DNA from: CAVQGZ01 sp964400785
GTDB lineage: Bacteria; Actinomycetota; Actinomycetes; Jiangellales; Jiangellaceae
Direction of reading: 5' to 3'
Length of the DNA stretch: 64,000 nucleotides
NCBI GenBank assembly: GCA_964400785.1
Contig: CAYNWB010000008.1
Location: forward strand, 1 to 64,000
Shown here: positions 1-9,245 of the stretch, piece after piece
Layout of the letters: each line of letters starts with the position of its first letter
Position numbering within the stretch: position 1 is the stretch's first letter
The notes under the pieces: generated by a model
Seen by the model: the letters and a program-made list of their open reading frames with translations, nothing else
Databases searched by the model: none
What the model was told of the DNA's origin: nothing
Translations under genes and position numbers: made by a program

Positions 1-882
1 CACGCGGAACTGCAGTGTGTCGAACAGCTGGTGCACCTGCTCGCGGTCCCACGCCTGACGCTGCAGGTCGGACGGACGCAGGTCGAGCGGCACCTCGCGC
101 ACGAGCGCGGTGAGGCGCCGGTTGGTGAGCACCTGGGCCAGGTGGTCGCGCAACGCGTCCCCGGCCTTGCCCTTCACCTCGTCGACGCGGGCGACGAGCT
201 CGTCCAGCGACCCGAACTGGGCGATCCACTTCGCGGCGGTCTTCTCCCCCACACCTGGGATGTTGGGCAGGTTGTCCGACGGGTCACCGCGCAGGGCGGC
301 GAAGTCGGGGTACTGCTGCGGGCTCAGTGCATACCGCTCCTGCACCGCCTCGGGCGTCATGCGGGAGAGCTCGGACACGCCCCGCTTGGGGTACAGGACG
401 GTGAGGTGGTCGCCCACGAGCTGGAAGGCGTCGCGATCGCCGGTACAGACCAGCACGTCGAAGCCCTCGTCCACCGCCTGCGACCCGATCGTGGCGATGA
501 CGTCGTCGGCCTCGAAGCCGGGCGCCTCGAGCACCGGCACGTTCAGGGCGTCCAGCACCTCTTTGACGAGCCCGACCTGGCCCTTGAAGTCGTCCGGGGT
601 GGCCGTGCGGTTGGCCTTGTACTCGGGGAACTCCGCCGACCGAAACGTCTCGCGCGACACGTCGAACGCCACTGCCAGGTGCGTGGGCTGCTCGTCGCGC
701 AGCACGTTGATGAGCATGGACGTGAAGCCGTAGACGGCGTTGGTGGGCTGACCGGTGGTGGTCGAGAAGTTCTCCACCGGCAGCGCGTAGAACGCCCGGT
801 AGGCCAGCGAGTGCCCGTCGAGCAGCAGCAGACGCGGACGCTGCTCGGTGTCGGGTCGTGCGGTCAGGGTCGCGTCGGGCAC
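1..882 (-). CDS. polA: DNA polymerase I, N-terminal part (5'-3' exonuclease domain)
   Basis: The 294 codons visible are the 5' nuclease (flap endonuclease) domain of DNA polymerase I, which removes RNA primers and repairs nicks. Recognisable elements are the metal-binding LLLLDGHSLAYRAF segment near residues 18-31, FEADDVIAT, the GDRDAFQLV loop, and the helix-hairpin-helix GDPSDNLPNIPGVGEKTAAK. The reading frame runs off the left edge, so the Klenow part lies outside. The start is a GTG at 880-882. It lies 7 nt after a TANNNT box that overlaps the stop codon of the upstream gene, and there is no convincing Shine-Dalgarno, so the transcript is probably leaderless. Family assignment is secure; the start is inferred. 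Confidence 0.95.
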   Translation of the reverse strand, partial: MPDATLTARPDTEQRPRLLLLDGHSLAYRAFYALPVENFSTTTGQPTNAVYGFTSMLINVLRDEQPTHLAVAFDVSRETFRSAEFPEYKANRTATPDDFKGQVGLVKEVLDALNVPVLEAPGFEADDVIATIGSQAVDEGFDVLVCTGDRDAFQLVGDHLTVLYPKRGVSELSRMTPEAVQERYALSPQQYPDFAALRGDPSDNLPNIPGVGEKTAAKWIAQFGSLDELVARVDEVKGKAGDALRDHLAQVLTNRRLTALVREVPLDLRPSDLQRQAWDREQVHQLFDTLQFRV

Positions 883-889
883 GCGAGAA

Positions 890-895
890 ACCCTA
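890..895 (-). promoter_or_regulatory. -10 box of a probable leaderless polA promoter
   Basis: TAGGGT on the minus strand lies 7 nt before the polA GTG and includes the TAG stop of the BTAD gene. Spacing matches the other leaderless starts in this window. Confidence 0.5.
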
Positions 896-3800
896 GCCAG
901 GGCACACCGGCTCGTACGGTTCGCCGGCACCGATCGAGCGAGACCACTCCTGCTGGGTGAGAGTCCGCCCCGCCGCAGCGCATGCCGCCGCGACCATGTC
1001 GTCAGGACGCAGTGACATCACGAAGGCCTCGTCCCCGTTCGGCCAGACGAAGAGCCGGTCGCCCCTCGGGTCGAGCACGGCGTTGTCGACGGCGATCGGG
1101 CCTGCCGCGATCTGGGCACGGCGGGCGTCCCACAACCAGTAGGAGCCCGGCTCACCGGTCAGCACCAGGGACGAGTCCCCGGTGCTGGACGCCGCTGAGT
1201 TCACGCCGACGATGCCCTGACTGAGCGCGGATCGGTGGGCCGCCTCGGACGCGAAGACGTCCCCGCGCTTGAACGGCTCGGCGAAGACGTCGCGAGGCTC
1301 GCCGCCCTGCGGCCCGTAGGTGCGGATGGCATCGAACGTCGCGACCAGCAGGACGTCGTCGGACAGGGCGAAGCCGCCGTGGGCCTCCGGGTACCCGTCG
1401 AAGGCATCGATGACGGAGATGCCGGCGACCTCGTCCACCAGCAACACGGCCTCGTCGTCCAGCCGCCAGCCTGCGACCGACGCGGGCTGCTCCGTCGACA
1501 CGGCCAGCAGCCGCCCTCCCGGAGACAGCGAGAGGATGACCCTCTGCGGGTCGTCGGGTGCGTCGGGTGCACGCACCGTCTCGACCGCCTCCAGGGTGCG
1601 CGGGTCGCGCACGGTCGCCGTCGCCGTGGCATCGACGGTGACCACGAGGCCGGCGGCGGCGGCCACGCTGGAAGTGACGTCGGGACGAGCGGGTCCGGCG
1701 TCCACGGGCCCTGCGACGACTGATCCGTCGGTCGAGAACGCCGTCAGCACGGAGTCGCACGGCTCCCACTCCCGCTCGGGCATCGTGCGACAGACGTGCG
1801 TCACGAGTCGTTCGGTCTCGGGGACCCACGCGGCACCGAGCAGCACCGCGTCCGGCGGCCCGAGATCAAGCGAGCCGGCCGGCACGTAGGTGGCTGCGTC
1901 GAGCACCTGGGCCGAGGTGTCGTCCCACCGCAGCAGCGAACCGCCGTCCGATGCCAGCACCACGCCCGTGGCCCCGTCCAGAGCGGGGGCCCGCTCGGCA
2001 CCGGGAAGGTCGCCTGGGTCGGGCAGGCTCCAGGTGGTCACGTTGCCGTCGGAGCCCACCGTGACCGCCGAGTCGTCGGTGCGCACGTCGACGTCGACGG
2101 CGTTCCAGTCGACGACGGTGCTGCGAAGGGCGAAGGGGTCGCCACTTGGACGACTCACCTGCATCGACGAGCCGCTCACGACGAGCTGCCCGCCGCCGTC
2201 GGTCACGGCGCCCCCGAGCGGGCTCCCACCACCGACCAAGACGAACGGCGAGTAGCTCAGCTCCGAGGTCTCGACGTCCACCCAGAACGGTCCGTCGCGC
2301 GTCGACATCACCGACAGCATCTGTTGGTCGGGCAGTGCCTGCAGGTCGAAGACCCCCAGGTCGGCCGGCACGTCCTCGAGCCGCCCCCACGCCACTCGGG
2401 CAGGCACAGCCCGTCGGACGGTCGGCGGCGCGGGCGCCTGCGCGTCGGGCGGGTCACCCAGGTCCCACCTCAGGTACGCACCTGCCGCGTCGAACGCGTA
2501 CAGCGACTGGGCCGACTCGGCCCACGCGACCTGCTGAACCGCCACTGCAGGCTCGCCTGCGAGCGTGCGGGTCTGCTCCCAGGAGCGCGTGTCGAGCAGC
2601 CGCACCTCACCCGAGGAGTCGGCGATCGCCACCTGGTCCCCGTCCGGACTGATCTCGACGTCGGTGACCTCGGCACCGTCGGGCAGGTCGGCCACGGCCC
2701 TGTCACCGGTGTCGTCCAGCACCCGCACACGAGCGCCTTCGGCTGGCGCCTCCGCGAACACCAGAGTGCCGCCGTGCAGGTCGAACCCGGCTGGTCCGCG
2801 GGCCTGCACACCACGGATGCGTCGACCCTGCTCGAGGTCGATGACGTCCAGGGGGCCGCCCGCCCACTGCACTGCCGCCCACGGCGAGACCGGGTCGACG
2901 ACGACGGCGCGCAGGCTCTCCGTGCTCGTCCAGACCGTCGTCGGAACCGGCCGAGGCTGAACCAGGGTGGCCAGCAGGTTGCGCTCGGTGTCGGGCGACG
3001 GGCTGACCCGGTGAGCCTCGACGGCCAGCAGCAGGGCGTGCGACCAGTCCGAGAGCGCCGCCTGGTTCGAGGCCGTGACGAGCGACGAGGCACCCGCCTC
3101 GGCCTGGGCCAGCTGCTGCTGCGCGGCAGTGACAGCGGCCCCGCGCTGGTCGATCGCCACCCAGCCGACACCGATCGCAACGACGAGGGCAGCAGCCAGA
3201 AGCCACCGCTGCCGACGCAGCCGTCGCGTCGTGCGCTCCTTGGCCGCGGCGGCCTCGTCGGCTCGGGCCTGCTCCTCGTCGCGCAGGGCCACGGCTCGCT
3301 CGACGAACTCGCGGACGACCTCGGACGCCGCCGGTGCGGCAGCAAGTCGCTCGGCTCGCTCCAACCGGCCACCGCGGGGCAGCGCGGCGGCGTCGCGGCC
3401 GAGGGTCACCCATTCCAGAGCCGCCTGCTCGAGGCGGGACAGGGCCAGCACGTGCTCGCGGTCCTCGTCCACCCAGTCGCGCAGGCGGGGCCACTGGCTC
3501 AGCACCGCCTCGTGCGCCAGGGTGACCGTGGGCTGGCGGGAGTCGGGTCGGCGGCCGGTGCTCAGCAGCCGCCCGTCCACCCAGGAGTCGACGACCTCGT
3601 CGACGTTGTCTCCCAGAGCCGCGAGAGCGGATCGCGCAACGGTGCGGCGGGCCGGCTCGCCGGACTCGTCGATGACGACGAGGCTCTGCAGCACCCGGCG
3701 CAGTGTCTGCTGGTGCTCGGCAGGCATGGCGGCGTACATCTGCTCGGCGCGACGCGCGATGGCGCCCGCCACGCCACCGAGCTCGACGAGGTCGTCGCGA

Positions 3801-5893
3801 CGAAGCGCGGTGCCGCCACGCTCGGCGAGCTCGCGCAGCGTGAACTGCAGCGCGGGCAGCGCGCCGGGCTGGCCGGCCACCGAGCTGACGAGCTCGCCCA
3901 CCAGTCCGTCGTCGACGTCGAGCCGCCCCTGCGCCGGTCCTCTGATGGTGCGCTCGAGGTCGGCCGGACCCATCGGGGGCACGGGCAGGGCCGATGCGGC
4001 GGCGACGTGACCGAATCGCGGGTGCTGGAGCACCTGGTCGAAGAAGTCGGCGCGCACGGTCGCGACGATGCGCACGTCACCCGCATGCCCGGCGGCGACA
4101 TCGGCGAGAGTGGCCAGAAAGCGCTCACGGTCACCCGCATCGGCCAGGGTGAACAGCTCCTCGAGCTGGTCGACCACGAGCACGAAGCGGCCCGCGGCCT
4201 GGGTTGCCGCACCGGCGAGGCCGAGCCGGGCTCCGGCCGTCGAGACGCGTCGCAGCGCCTGCGCCAGGTGCTCGAACGGGCGCGAGCCGGGCACCATCAC
4301 CGTGGCCGTCCACGACGGCTGCATGCCCCGAAGACGCGGCAGCAGCCCCGCGCGAACGATGCTCGACTTTCCGCTGCCCGAGCCGCCGACGACGAGCACC
4401 AGCCTCTGGGCCGGAACGCGGTCGGCGAGGTCGGCGACGACGTGCTCGCGTCCGAAGTAGCGGTCGCTGTCGGCTGCCTCGAACGGGCGCAGGCCGACGA
4501 AGGGGTTCTCCGGTCGCAGCGGCGTCGCGTCGAGACGGGCCAGCACCGTCGAGACCACCTCGACGGTGTCGCCGGCAGGGTCGTCGAGGTCGTCCAGCCA
4601 GCCCGGTGGTTGGTCACCGACGCACTCGCGGGCCAGGCGGACGAACTGCTGCGCGTCAGCCGCCTGGTCGGACGAGCCAGGGGGCTCGGGCTCGCACAGG
4701 TAGGGCTGACCGGCCTCGTCCAGCAGGACGCTGCTGGCCCGCACTCGCCCGTGCACGCGTCCACGACGCGCGAGGGCGACGAGCGCACGTCCCGTGGTCT
4801 CCACGACGTCTCGGGCCTGCGTCGTCGACAGAGGGCCTCGTGCGAGCACATCGGCGAGGGTCGTCGGCATCCGGCGCATGACGAGCGCGGCGGAGCCGGG
4901 TTCGCGCCAGCCGTCGTAGACCGGCAGCAGCGCGGGCTCGTCGAGCGTGGCGAGCAGGCGGACGTCGGGCTCGAACGAGGCGACCGTGGTCGGGTCGTCC
5001 GCCGTCGCTGCGTCGTAGACCCGCACGGCGTAGTCGCGTTCGACCCCGGGCATGCGGGCGGCGTAGACGGTGCCGTGCCGGCCGCGACCCAGGCGCTCGC
5101 CGAGCTCGTACCCGCGCAGCGACGCAACGGCTGTCGTGCTGTCGAGCCCGGGATCTCGGGCCAGCACCTGCTCGTGCATACCCTGCAGCGCGGGGCCGGG
5201 GTCGATGCCGAGGTCGTCCGCGAGCCGCTCGGCGAACTCGCGGTAGGTCTGCAACGCGTCGGCGGGGCGCCCCGAGCGGTAGAGGGCGAGCATGAGCCTG
5301 CCGACAGCGCCTTCACGGTACGGGTCGGCTTCCAGCACGCCCCGGAGCACGCCGATGGCATCGGCACCCCGGCCGGTCGCGATCAGGGTCTCGGCCAGCA
5401 GCTCCTGCGCCGAGCGACGCGCCTCGTCGAGGCGGCGAGCCTCCGGCGCGACCCAGGGCTCGTCGGCCAGGTCCTCGTAGGCGTCCCCCCGCCACAGCGC
5501 GAGTGCCTCGCGCAGGCGGCCGGCCGCGTCGATGCGGTCGCCCTGGTCGAGCGAGCGACGCGCGAACGCGACGTGGTCGGCGAAACGGTCGGCGTCGACC
5601 CCGACCACGTCCGAGGCGAGCCTGTACCCCGAGCCCTCACGAACCACCACATCCGCACCCGCCGGCGACAGCACGCGGCGCAGCCGTGTGACGTAGCTGC
5701 GCAACGTGTCGGGCGCGTTGGGCGACGCTGCGTCGCCGAAGACCGCCTCGACGAGGCGATCGACGCTGACAGGAGCGCCGTCGGCCAGTACCAGGGCACC
5801 CAGCAGTCGGCGCTGGCGCGGGCCGCCAAGGTCCAGCGGCTGGTCGCCCTCGACCAGCCGCAGCGCTCCGAGCACCTGTACCTCGATGGTCAT
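893..5893 (-). CDS. BTAD regulator / pseudokinase / nSTAND ATPase / WD40-like giant regulator
   Basis: A 1666-residue multidomain signalling protein. Domains in order: winged-helix DNA-binding and BTAD region as in AfsR/SARP activators (about 1-245); protein-kinase-like fold (about 262-430); nSTAND NTPase with P-loop GGSGSGKSS (503-511) and Walker B VLVVDQLEEL (571-580); a charged helical stretch (about 865-895); one membrane segment (about 897-913); and a C-terminal beta-propeller-like repeat region (about 930-1666). The kinase keeps the glycine loop LGRGRHGTVY, but the ATP-binding lysine is Arg291 (YAVRVY) and the HRD aspartate is missing (HGRVRASSV), so it looks catalytically dead. The chosen ATG (5893) begins MTIEVQVLGALRL, the normal start of a BTAD protein; a longer frame to 5980 exists. 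It lies just upstream of polA. Targets are unknown. A membrane-tethered transcription factor is inferred. Confidence 0.85.
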   Translation of the reverse strand: MTIEVQVLGALRLVEGDQPLDLGGPRQRRLLGALVLADGAPVSVDRLVEAVFGDAASPNAPDTLRSYVTRLRRVLSPAGADVVVREGSGYRLASDVVGVDADRFADHVAFARRSLDQGDRIDAAGRLREALALWRGDAYEDLADEPWVAPEARRLDEARRSAQELLAETLIATGRGADAIGVLRGVLEADPYREGAVGRLMLALYRSGRPADALQTYREFAERLADDLGIDPGPALQGMHEQVLARDPGLDSTTAVASLRGYELGERLGRGRHGTVYAARMPGVERDYAVRVYDAATADDPTTVASFEPDVRLLATLDEPALLPVYDGWREPGSAALVMRRMPTTLADVLARGPLSTTQARDVVETTGRALVALARRGRVHGRVRASSVLLDEAGQPYLCEPEPPGSSDQAADAQQFVRLARECVGDQPPGWLDDLDDPAGDTVEVVSTVLARLDATPLRPENPFVGLRPFEAADSDRYFGREHVVADLADRVPAQRLVLVVGGSGSGKSSIVRAGLLPRLRGMQPSWTATVMVPGSRPFEHLAQALRRVSTAGARLGLAGAATQAAGRFVLVVDQLEELFTLADAGDRERFLATLADVAAGHAGDVRIVATVRADFFDQVLQHPRFGHVAAASALPVPPMGPADLERTIRGPAQGRLDVDDGLVGELVSSVAGQPGALPALQFTLRELAERGGTALRRDDLVELGGVAGAIARRAEQMYAAMPAEHQQTLRRVLQSLVVIDESGEPARRTVARSALAALGDNVDEVVDSWVDGRLLSTGRRPDSRQPTVTLAHEAVLSQWPRLRDWVDEDREHVLALSRLEQAALEWVTLGRDAAALPRGGRLERAERLAAAPAASEVVREFVERAVALRDEEQARADEAAAAKERTTRRLRRQRWLLAAALVVAIGVGWVAIDQRGAAVTAAQQQLAQAEAGASSLVTASNQAALSDWSHALLLAVEAHRVSPSPDTERNLLATLVQPRPVPTTVWTSTESLRAVVVDPVSPWAAVQWAGGPLDVIDLEQGRRIRGVQARGPAGFDLHGGTLVFAEAPAEGARVRVLDDTGDRAVADLPDGAEVTDVEISPDGDQVAIADSSGEVRLLDTRSWEQTRTLAGEPAVAVQQVAWAESAQSLYAFDAAGAYLRWDLGDPPDAQAPAPPTVRRAVPARVAWGRLEDVPADLGVFDLQALPDQQMLSVMSTRDGPFWVDVETSELSYSPFVLVGGGSPLGGAVTDGGGQLVVSGSSMQVSRPSGDPFALRSTVVDWNAVDVDVRTDDSAVTVGSDGNVTTWSLPDPGDLPGAERAPALDGATGVVLASDGGSLLRWDDTSAQVLDAATYVPAGSLDLGPPDAVLLGAAWVPETERLVTHVCRTMPEREWEPCDSVLTAFSTDGSVVAGPVDAGPARPDVTSSVAAAAGLVVTVDATATATVRDPRTLEAVETVRAPDAPDDPQRVILSLSPGGRLLAVSTEQPASVAGWRLDDEAVLLVDEVAGISVIDAFDGYPEAHGGFALSDDVLLVATFDAIRTYGPQGGEPRDVFAEPFKRGDVFASEAAHRSALSQGIVGVNSAASSTGDSSLVLTGEPGSYWLWDARRAQIAAGPIAVDNAVLDPRGDRLFVWPNGDEAFVMSLRPDDMVAAACAAAGRTLTQQEWSRSIGAGEPYEPVCPG

Positions 5894-6092
5894 CCCCTTC
5901 GACCCGAGCAGGGTCCACCGAGCATGTTGCATTCCCGTTGCAGCGTCAACATGCCCCTGACCTGCGCGTCTGCTCGTCACCGTGGCTGCGTCGTGCGGCC
6001 GGTCGGTCCGCCTCGCTGCTCATCTGCCACCTCGGCTCGCGACGGTGCCACCAGTCGACGCCACACGGGCGTCACCACCGCAAGGAGGAGCC

Positions 6093-6323
6093 ATGACCGG
6101 TCTTTCGTCCACTCTCACCAGCAGGGCCGTCGCCACGTTCGCCGCCGTCGCCGCCGTCGCCGTCACGACTCTGGTGCCGGCGTCCGGGGTCGAGCAGCCT
6201 TCGGTGCGCGAGCCGCACCGGCCGCACAGCGCCGACGCAGCCGAGCGCTGGTGGCTGTCGTGCACCGCCACCCTGCCTCGCAGCGCCGACGCCGCCGCGA
6301 GGGTCGCCGCTGACTGCTGGTGA
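6093..6323 (+). CDS. small secreted or membrane-anchored protein of unknown function
   Basis: A 76-residue protein preceded by a strong ribosome site (AAGGAGGAG, a few bases before the ATG). Residues about 8-29 form a hydrophobic segment (AVATFAAVAAVAVTTLVPAS) that looks like a signal peptide or anchor. The rest is short and polar with two cysteines (LSCTATL and the C-terminal DCW). The gene diverges from the BTAD regulator at 5893, leaving about 200 bp between them. I recognise no family. It could be non-conserved, but the ribosome site and signal-like start favour a real gene. Confidence 0.5.
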   Translation: MTGLSSTLTSRAVATFAAVAAVAVTTLVPASGVEQPSVREPHRPHSADAAERWWLSCTATLPRSADAAARVAADCW

Positions 6324-6362
6324 CCCAGCCCGCGCGTTGGTTCGCCGAGGCGCGGCTGGCCC

Positions 6363-6368
6363 TAGCAT
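6363..6368 (+). promoter_or_regulatory. -10 box before the thioesterase gene
   Basis: TAGCAT ends 8 nt before the ATG at 6377, the spacing seen at other probable leaderless starts here. Confidence 0.4.
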
Positions 6369-6376
6369 GCGGGGGC

Positions 6377-6808
6377 ATGACAGACAGCGCCCCGACCAGC
6401 GAGCAGATTCTTGCGGCACTGCCGCCGTCCGCCCTCGACGAGCGCATGGGCATCGAGGTGCTCGAGGCAGGCCCGCAGCGAGTGGTGGCGCGCATGCCCG
6501 TCGAGGGCAACACCCAGCCCTTCGGGCTGCTGCACGGCGGCGCGAGCTGCGTGCTGGCCGAGAGCATCGGCTCGATCGCGGCGAACCTGCACGGTGCACC
6601 GACCCACTACGCCGTCGGAGTGGAGATCAACTGCAGTCATCACCGTGGAGCACGCAGCGGCTACGTCACCGCCGTCAGCACCCCCATTCGCGAGGGACGC
6701 CAGGTCGCGAGCTACCACATCGAGATCACCGACGACGCCGGCGAGTCGGTCGCGACCGCCCGGCTGACCTGCCTGCTGCGGCCGCGGGAGCCCGGCACTC
6801 CGGCGTGA
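6377..6808 (+). CDS. PaaI-family hotdog-fold thioesterase
   Basis: A 143-residue single hotdog domain of the PaaI/YdiI type, which hydrolyses acyl-CoA thioesters; the physiological substrate cannot be read from sequence. The family signature is the stretch QPFGLLHGGASCVLAES followed by ANLHGAPTHYAVGVEIN, with the LHGG turn and the downstream Glu of VLAES being typical active-site features. The ATG at 6377 is preferred over an upstream GTG at 6320 because the hotdog domain begins soon after it and a -10 box sits just upstream. A thioesterase of this type beside polA is common in actinobacterial chromosomes, with no known functional link. Confidence 0.85.
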   Translation: MTDSAPTSEQILAALPPSALDERMGIEVLEAGPQRVVARMPVEGNTQPFGLLHGGASCVLAESIGSIAANLHGAPTHYAVGVEINCSHHRGARSGYVTAVSTPIREGRQVASYHIEITDDAGESVATARLTCLLRPREPGTPA

Positions 6809-6937
6809 GGCGGTCGCACCGTCGTTAACTCTGCGTAACCAACCGTTCGCCGGCGCGCCCATCGGGCTGCGGCGTGATCGTCGGGGGCTATGCTCCCGGC
6901 CCAACCGATCATCCCAGGCGGAAGAAGGTCAGGACTC

Positions 6938-8242
6938 GTGCAACGACCAGGCCTGACCCTGCGAGCCCTGCTGCTGGCGGTCGTGCTGTCGGCACTGGCG
7001 CTCGTGGCCGGCGGCGTGCCGGCGATGGCGCAGGACAGCAGTGAGAGCGTTCGCGGGGTGCTGCGCTTCGAGGGTGACCCCGTCGAGGGCGTGAGCCTCA
7101 GCGTCACCACCGAGGACGGCACGCCGGTCGGCGAGGCGACATCCGATGCCGACGGCGAGTGGGAGGTGCCCGTACCCGGAGCCGGCACCTACGTCGTCAC
7201 CCTGGACGTCACGACGCTGCCGGACTCGATCGAAGGCGTCGCAGCCGAGAGCATCACGACCGAGGTGGGCAACACGCAGTCCAAGGCCGTGCTCTTCCGC
7301 CTCGGCGTCCCCGGCGACGGCACGGGCGACGGCGGTGGGGGGTCGAGCGGTGGCACCGGCATCACCGTCGACCGCGTGGCCCAGCTGGCGGTCGAGGGGC
7401 TTCGCTTCGGCGTCGTCCTGGCGCTCGCCGCACTCGGGCTGTCGATGATCTTCGGGACGACAGGGCTCACGAACTTCTCCCACGGCGAGCTCATCACGTT
7501 CGGCGCCATCGCGGTCTGGTACCTCAACAGCGCGGGACTCCCGTTCGTAGCAGCCACGGTGCTGGCCGTGGTGCTGGGCGGGCTGTTCGGCCTGGGCCAG
7601 GACACCCTGCTCTGGCGCCCGTTGCGCCGTCGCAAGACCGGCCTGATCGCGATGATGATCGTCTCGATCGGTCTCGCGATCTTCCTGCGCTACACCTACC
7701 TCTACATCTTCGGCGGCGGGCGGCAGTCGTACCGCGAGTACACGATCCAGACCGGCATCGAGCTCGGGCCGGTGACACTGGCGCCGCGCGACATCGCCAG
7801 CATGGTCGTGGCCGTCGTCGTCCTGGGCATCGTCGTGTGGGCGCTGAGCAGCACCCGGCTCGGCAAAGCCACCCGGGCCGTGTCGGACAACCCGGCGCTG
7901 GCCAGCGCGTCCGGCATCGACGTCAACCAGGTGATCCGGGTCGTGTGGGTCGGTGGGGCTGCCCTGGCGGCTCTGGCCGGCGTCCTCATCGGGCTGTCTC
8001 AGCAGGTCGAGTACCAGATGGGCTTCAAGACGCTGCTGCTGGTGTTCGCGGCGGTCATCCTCGGCGGGCTCGGAACGATCTGGGGGTCGATCGTCGGTGC
8101 AATCCTGGTCGGGCTGTTCATCCAGCTGTCCACGCTCGTGATCCCGATCGAGCTGCAGGCCGCCGGCGTCCTGGGCGTGCTGATCATCGTGCTGCTGGTG
8201 AGACCCCAGGGAATCCTGGGCCGTAGCGAGCGCGTGGGCTGA
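6938..8242 (+). CDS. livH: branched-chain amino acid ABC transporter permease LivH with extracytoplasmic N-terminal domain
   Basis: A 434-residue protein in two parts. Residues 1-31 are a signal peptide (hydrophobic core, then AMA-Q). Residues about 32-122 form a beta-rich domain like carboxypeptidase-regulatory or Ig-like folds (VRGVLRFEGDPVEGVSL, then DADGEWEVPVPGAGTYVV). A Gly/Ser-rich linker (about 125-142) leads to a LivH-type permease with GLSMIFGTTGLTNFSHGEL and the C-terminal LVRPQGILG. The classical permease is about 290-310 residues, so the front is an added exported module. The GTG start at 6938 has AAGAAGG upstream; an in-frame ATG at 6890 overlaps a TATGCT box and is less likely. 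First gene of livHMGF. Confidence 0.88.
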   Translation: MQRPGLTLRALLLAVVLSALALVAGGVPAMAQDSSESVRGVLRFEGDPVEGVSLSVTTEDGTPVGEATSDADGEWEVPVPGAGTYVVTLDVTTLPDSIEGVAAESITTEVGNTQSKAVLFRLGVPGDGTGDGGGGSSGGTGITVDRVAQLAVEGLRFGVVLALAALGLSMIFGTTGLTNFSHGELITFGAIAVWYLNSAGLPFVAATVLAVVLGGLFGLGQDTLLWRPLRRRKTGLIAMMIVSIGLAIFLRYTYLYIFGGGRQSYREYTIQTGIELGPVTLAPRDIASMVVAVVVLGIVVWALSSTRLGKATRAVSDNPALASASGIDVNQVIRVVWVGGAALAALAGVLIGLSQQVEYQMGFKTLLLVFAAVILGGLGTIWGSIVGAILVGLFIQLSTLVIPIELQAAGVLGVLIIVLLVRPQGILGRSERVG

Positions 8243-8255
8243 GGGGAGGCGACAC

Positions 8256-9245
8256 ATGGACTGGGGACTCATCACCAGCAACGCCCTGCAGGCGGCCATC
8301 GGCGCCGACATGGTGATCTACTGCCTGGCCGCCATCGGGCTCAACGTGCACTTCGGCTACGCGGGTCTGCTGAACTTCGGCCAGGCCGCCTTCGTGGCGG
8401 TCGCGGCCTACGGACTGGCCACGATGGTCGCGACCTTCGGGCTGTCGTTCTGGCTCGGCATCTCGATCGGGCTCGTCGCGGTGCTCGTGCTGGCCGTTCT
8501 GCTCGGCGTGCCCACGCTGCGACTACGGGCGGACTACCTGGCCATCGTCACGCTGGCTGCGGCCGAGATCGTCCGGCTCACCTTTCGCTCGGTCACCCTG
8601 CGCGACACCTTCGGGGGCTCGGACGGCCTGCAGGGCTTCGCCGAGGGCTTCTACGCTCTCAACCCGTTCACCACGGGCATCGACCTCGGACCGATCTCGT
8701 TCAGCGCCCGGGCCAGCTGGGCGATCACTGTGGGCTGGGCGTTGATCATCCTGGCCAGCATGCTGGTGTGGGCGTTGATGCGCAGCCCCTGGGGGCGGGT
8801 GCTCAAGGGCATCCGCGAGGACGAGGACGCCGTGCGCAGCCTCGGCAAGAACGTGTACTCCTACAAGCTGCAGGCCCTGCTCATCGGCGGGCTCATCGGC
8901 GCCCTCGGCGGCTTCATGTACGCGCTGTCGCAGGCCGCGGTGCAGCCCGACTTCACCAGCCCCGACTTCACGTTCTTCGCCTACACCATCCTGATCCTGG
9001 GTGGGGCCGCCCGCGTGCTCGGACCCATTCTCGGCGCCTTCATCTTCTGGGGCTTGCTCTCGCTCTCGGACGGCGTGCTGCGCGGGGCGCAGACGGCCTA
9101 CGACATCCCCGAGTGGCTGCTGGGGTCGACCGACGTCGGCGCCGTCCGCTTCATGCTCGTCGGAGCGGCACTCATGCTGTTGATGATCTTCAGACCGCAG
9201 GGGATCCTGGGGGACCGGAAGGAGCTCGCTCTTGACGCCCGCTGA
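8256..9245 (+). CDS. livM: branched-chain amino acid ABC transporter permease LivM
   Basis: A 329-residue multi-span inner-membrane permease that pairs with LivH to form the channel of a high-affinity branched-chain amino acid importer. Family marks are NVHFGYAGLLNFGQAAFVAV near the N-terminus, LRADYLAIVTLAAAEIVR, and the coupling-loop region WGRVLKGIREDEDAVRSLGKN, ending FRPQGILG. The ATG has a GAGGGGAGG ribosome site 6 nt upstream. It is separated from livH by 13 bp and overlaps livG by 14 bp, consistent with one operon. The substrate could be another amino acid or amide (urea or short amides use related systems); no urease or amidase gene is nearby, so branched-chain amino acids are the default call. 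Confidence 0.9.
   Translation: MDWGLITSNALQAAIGADMVIYCLAAIGLNVHFGYAGLLNFGQAAFVAVAAYGLATMVATFGLSFWLGISIGLVAVLVLAVLLGVPTLRLRADYLAIVTLAAAEIVRLTFRSVTLRDTFGGSDGLQGFAEGFYALNPFTTGIDLGPISFSARASWAITVGWALIILASMLVWALMRSPWGRVLKGIREDEDAVRSLGKNVYSYKLQALLIGGLIGALGGFMYALSQAAVQPDFTSPDFTFFAYTILILGGAARVLGPILGAFIFWGLLSLSDGVLRGAQTAYDIPEWLLGSTDVGAVRFMLVGAALMLLMIFRPQGILGDRKELALDAR

Noticed and set aside
262..430. Active Ser/Thr kinase call for residues 262-430 of the BTAD protein (residue numbers given)
   Set aside because: The ATP lysine and catalytic aspartate are absent.
1796..6313. A 1505-codon open frame on the + strand opposite the BTAD regulator
   Set aside because: Its composition (Arg/Gly/His/Val-rich, no recognisable domain) is that of the antisense of a high-GC gene, and the minus strand has clear domains.
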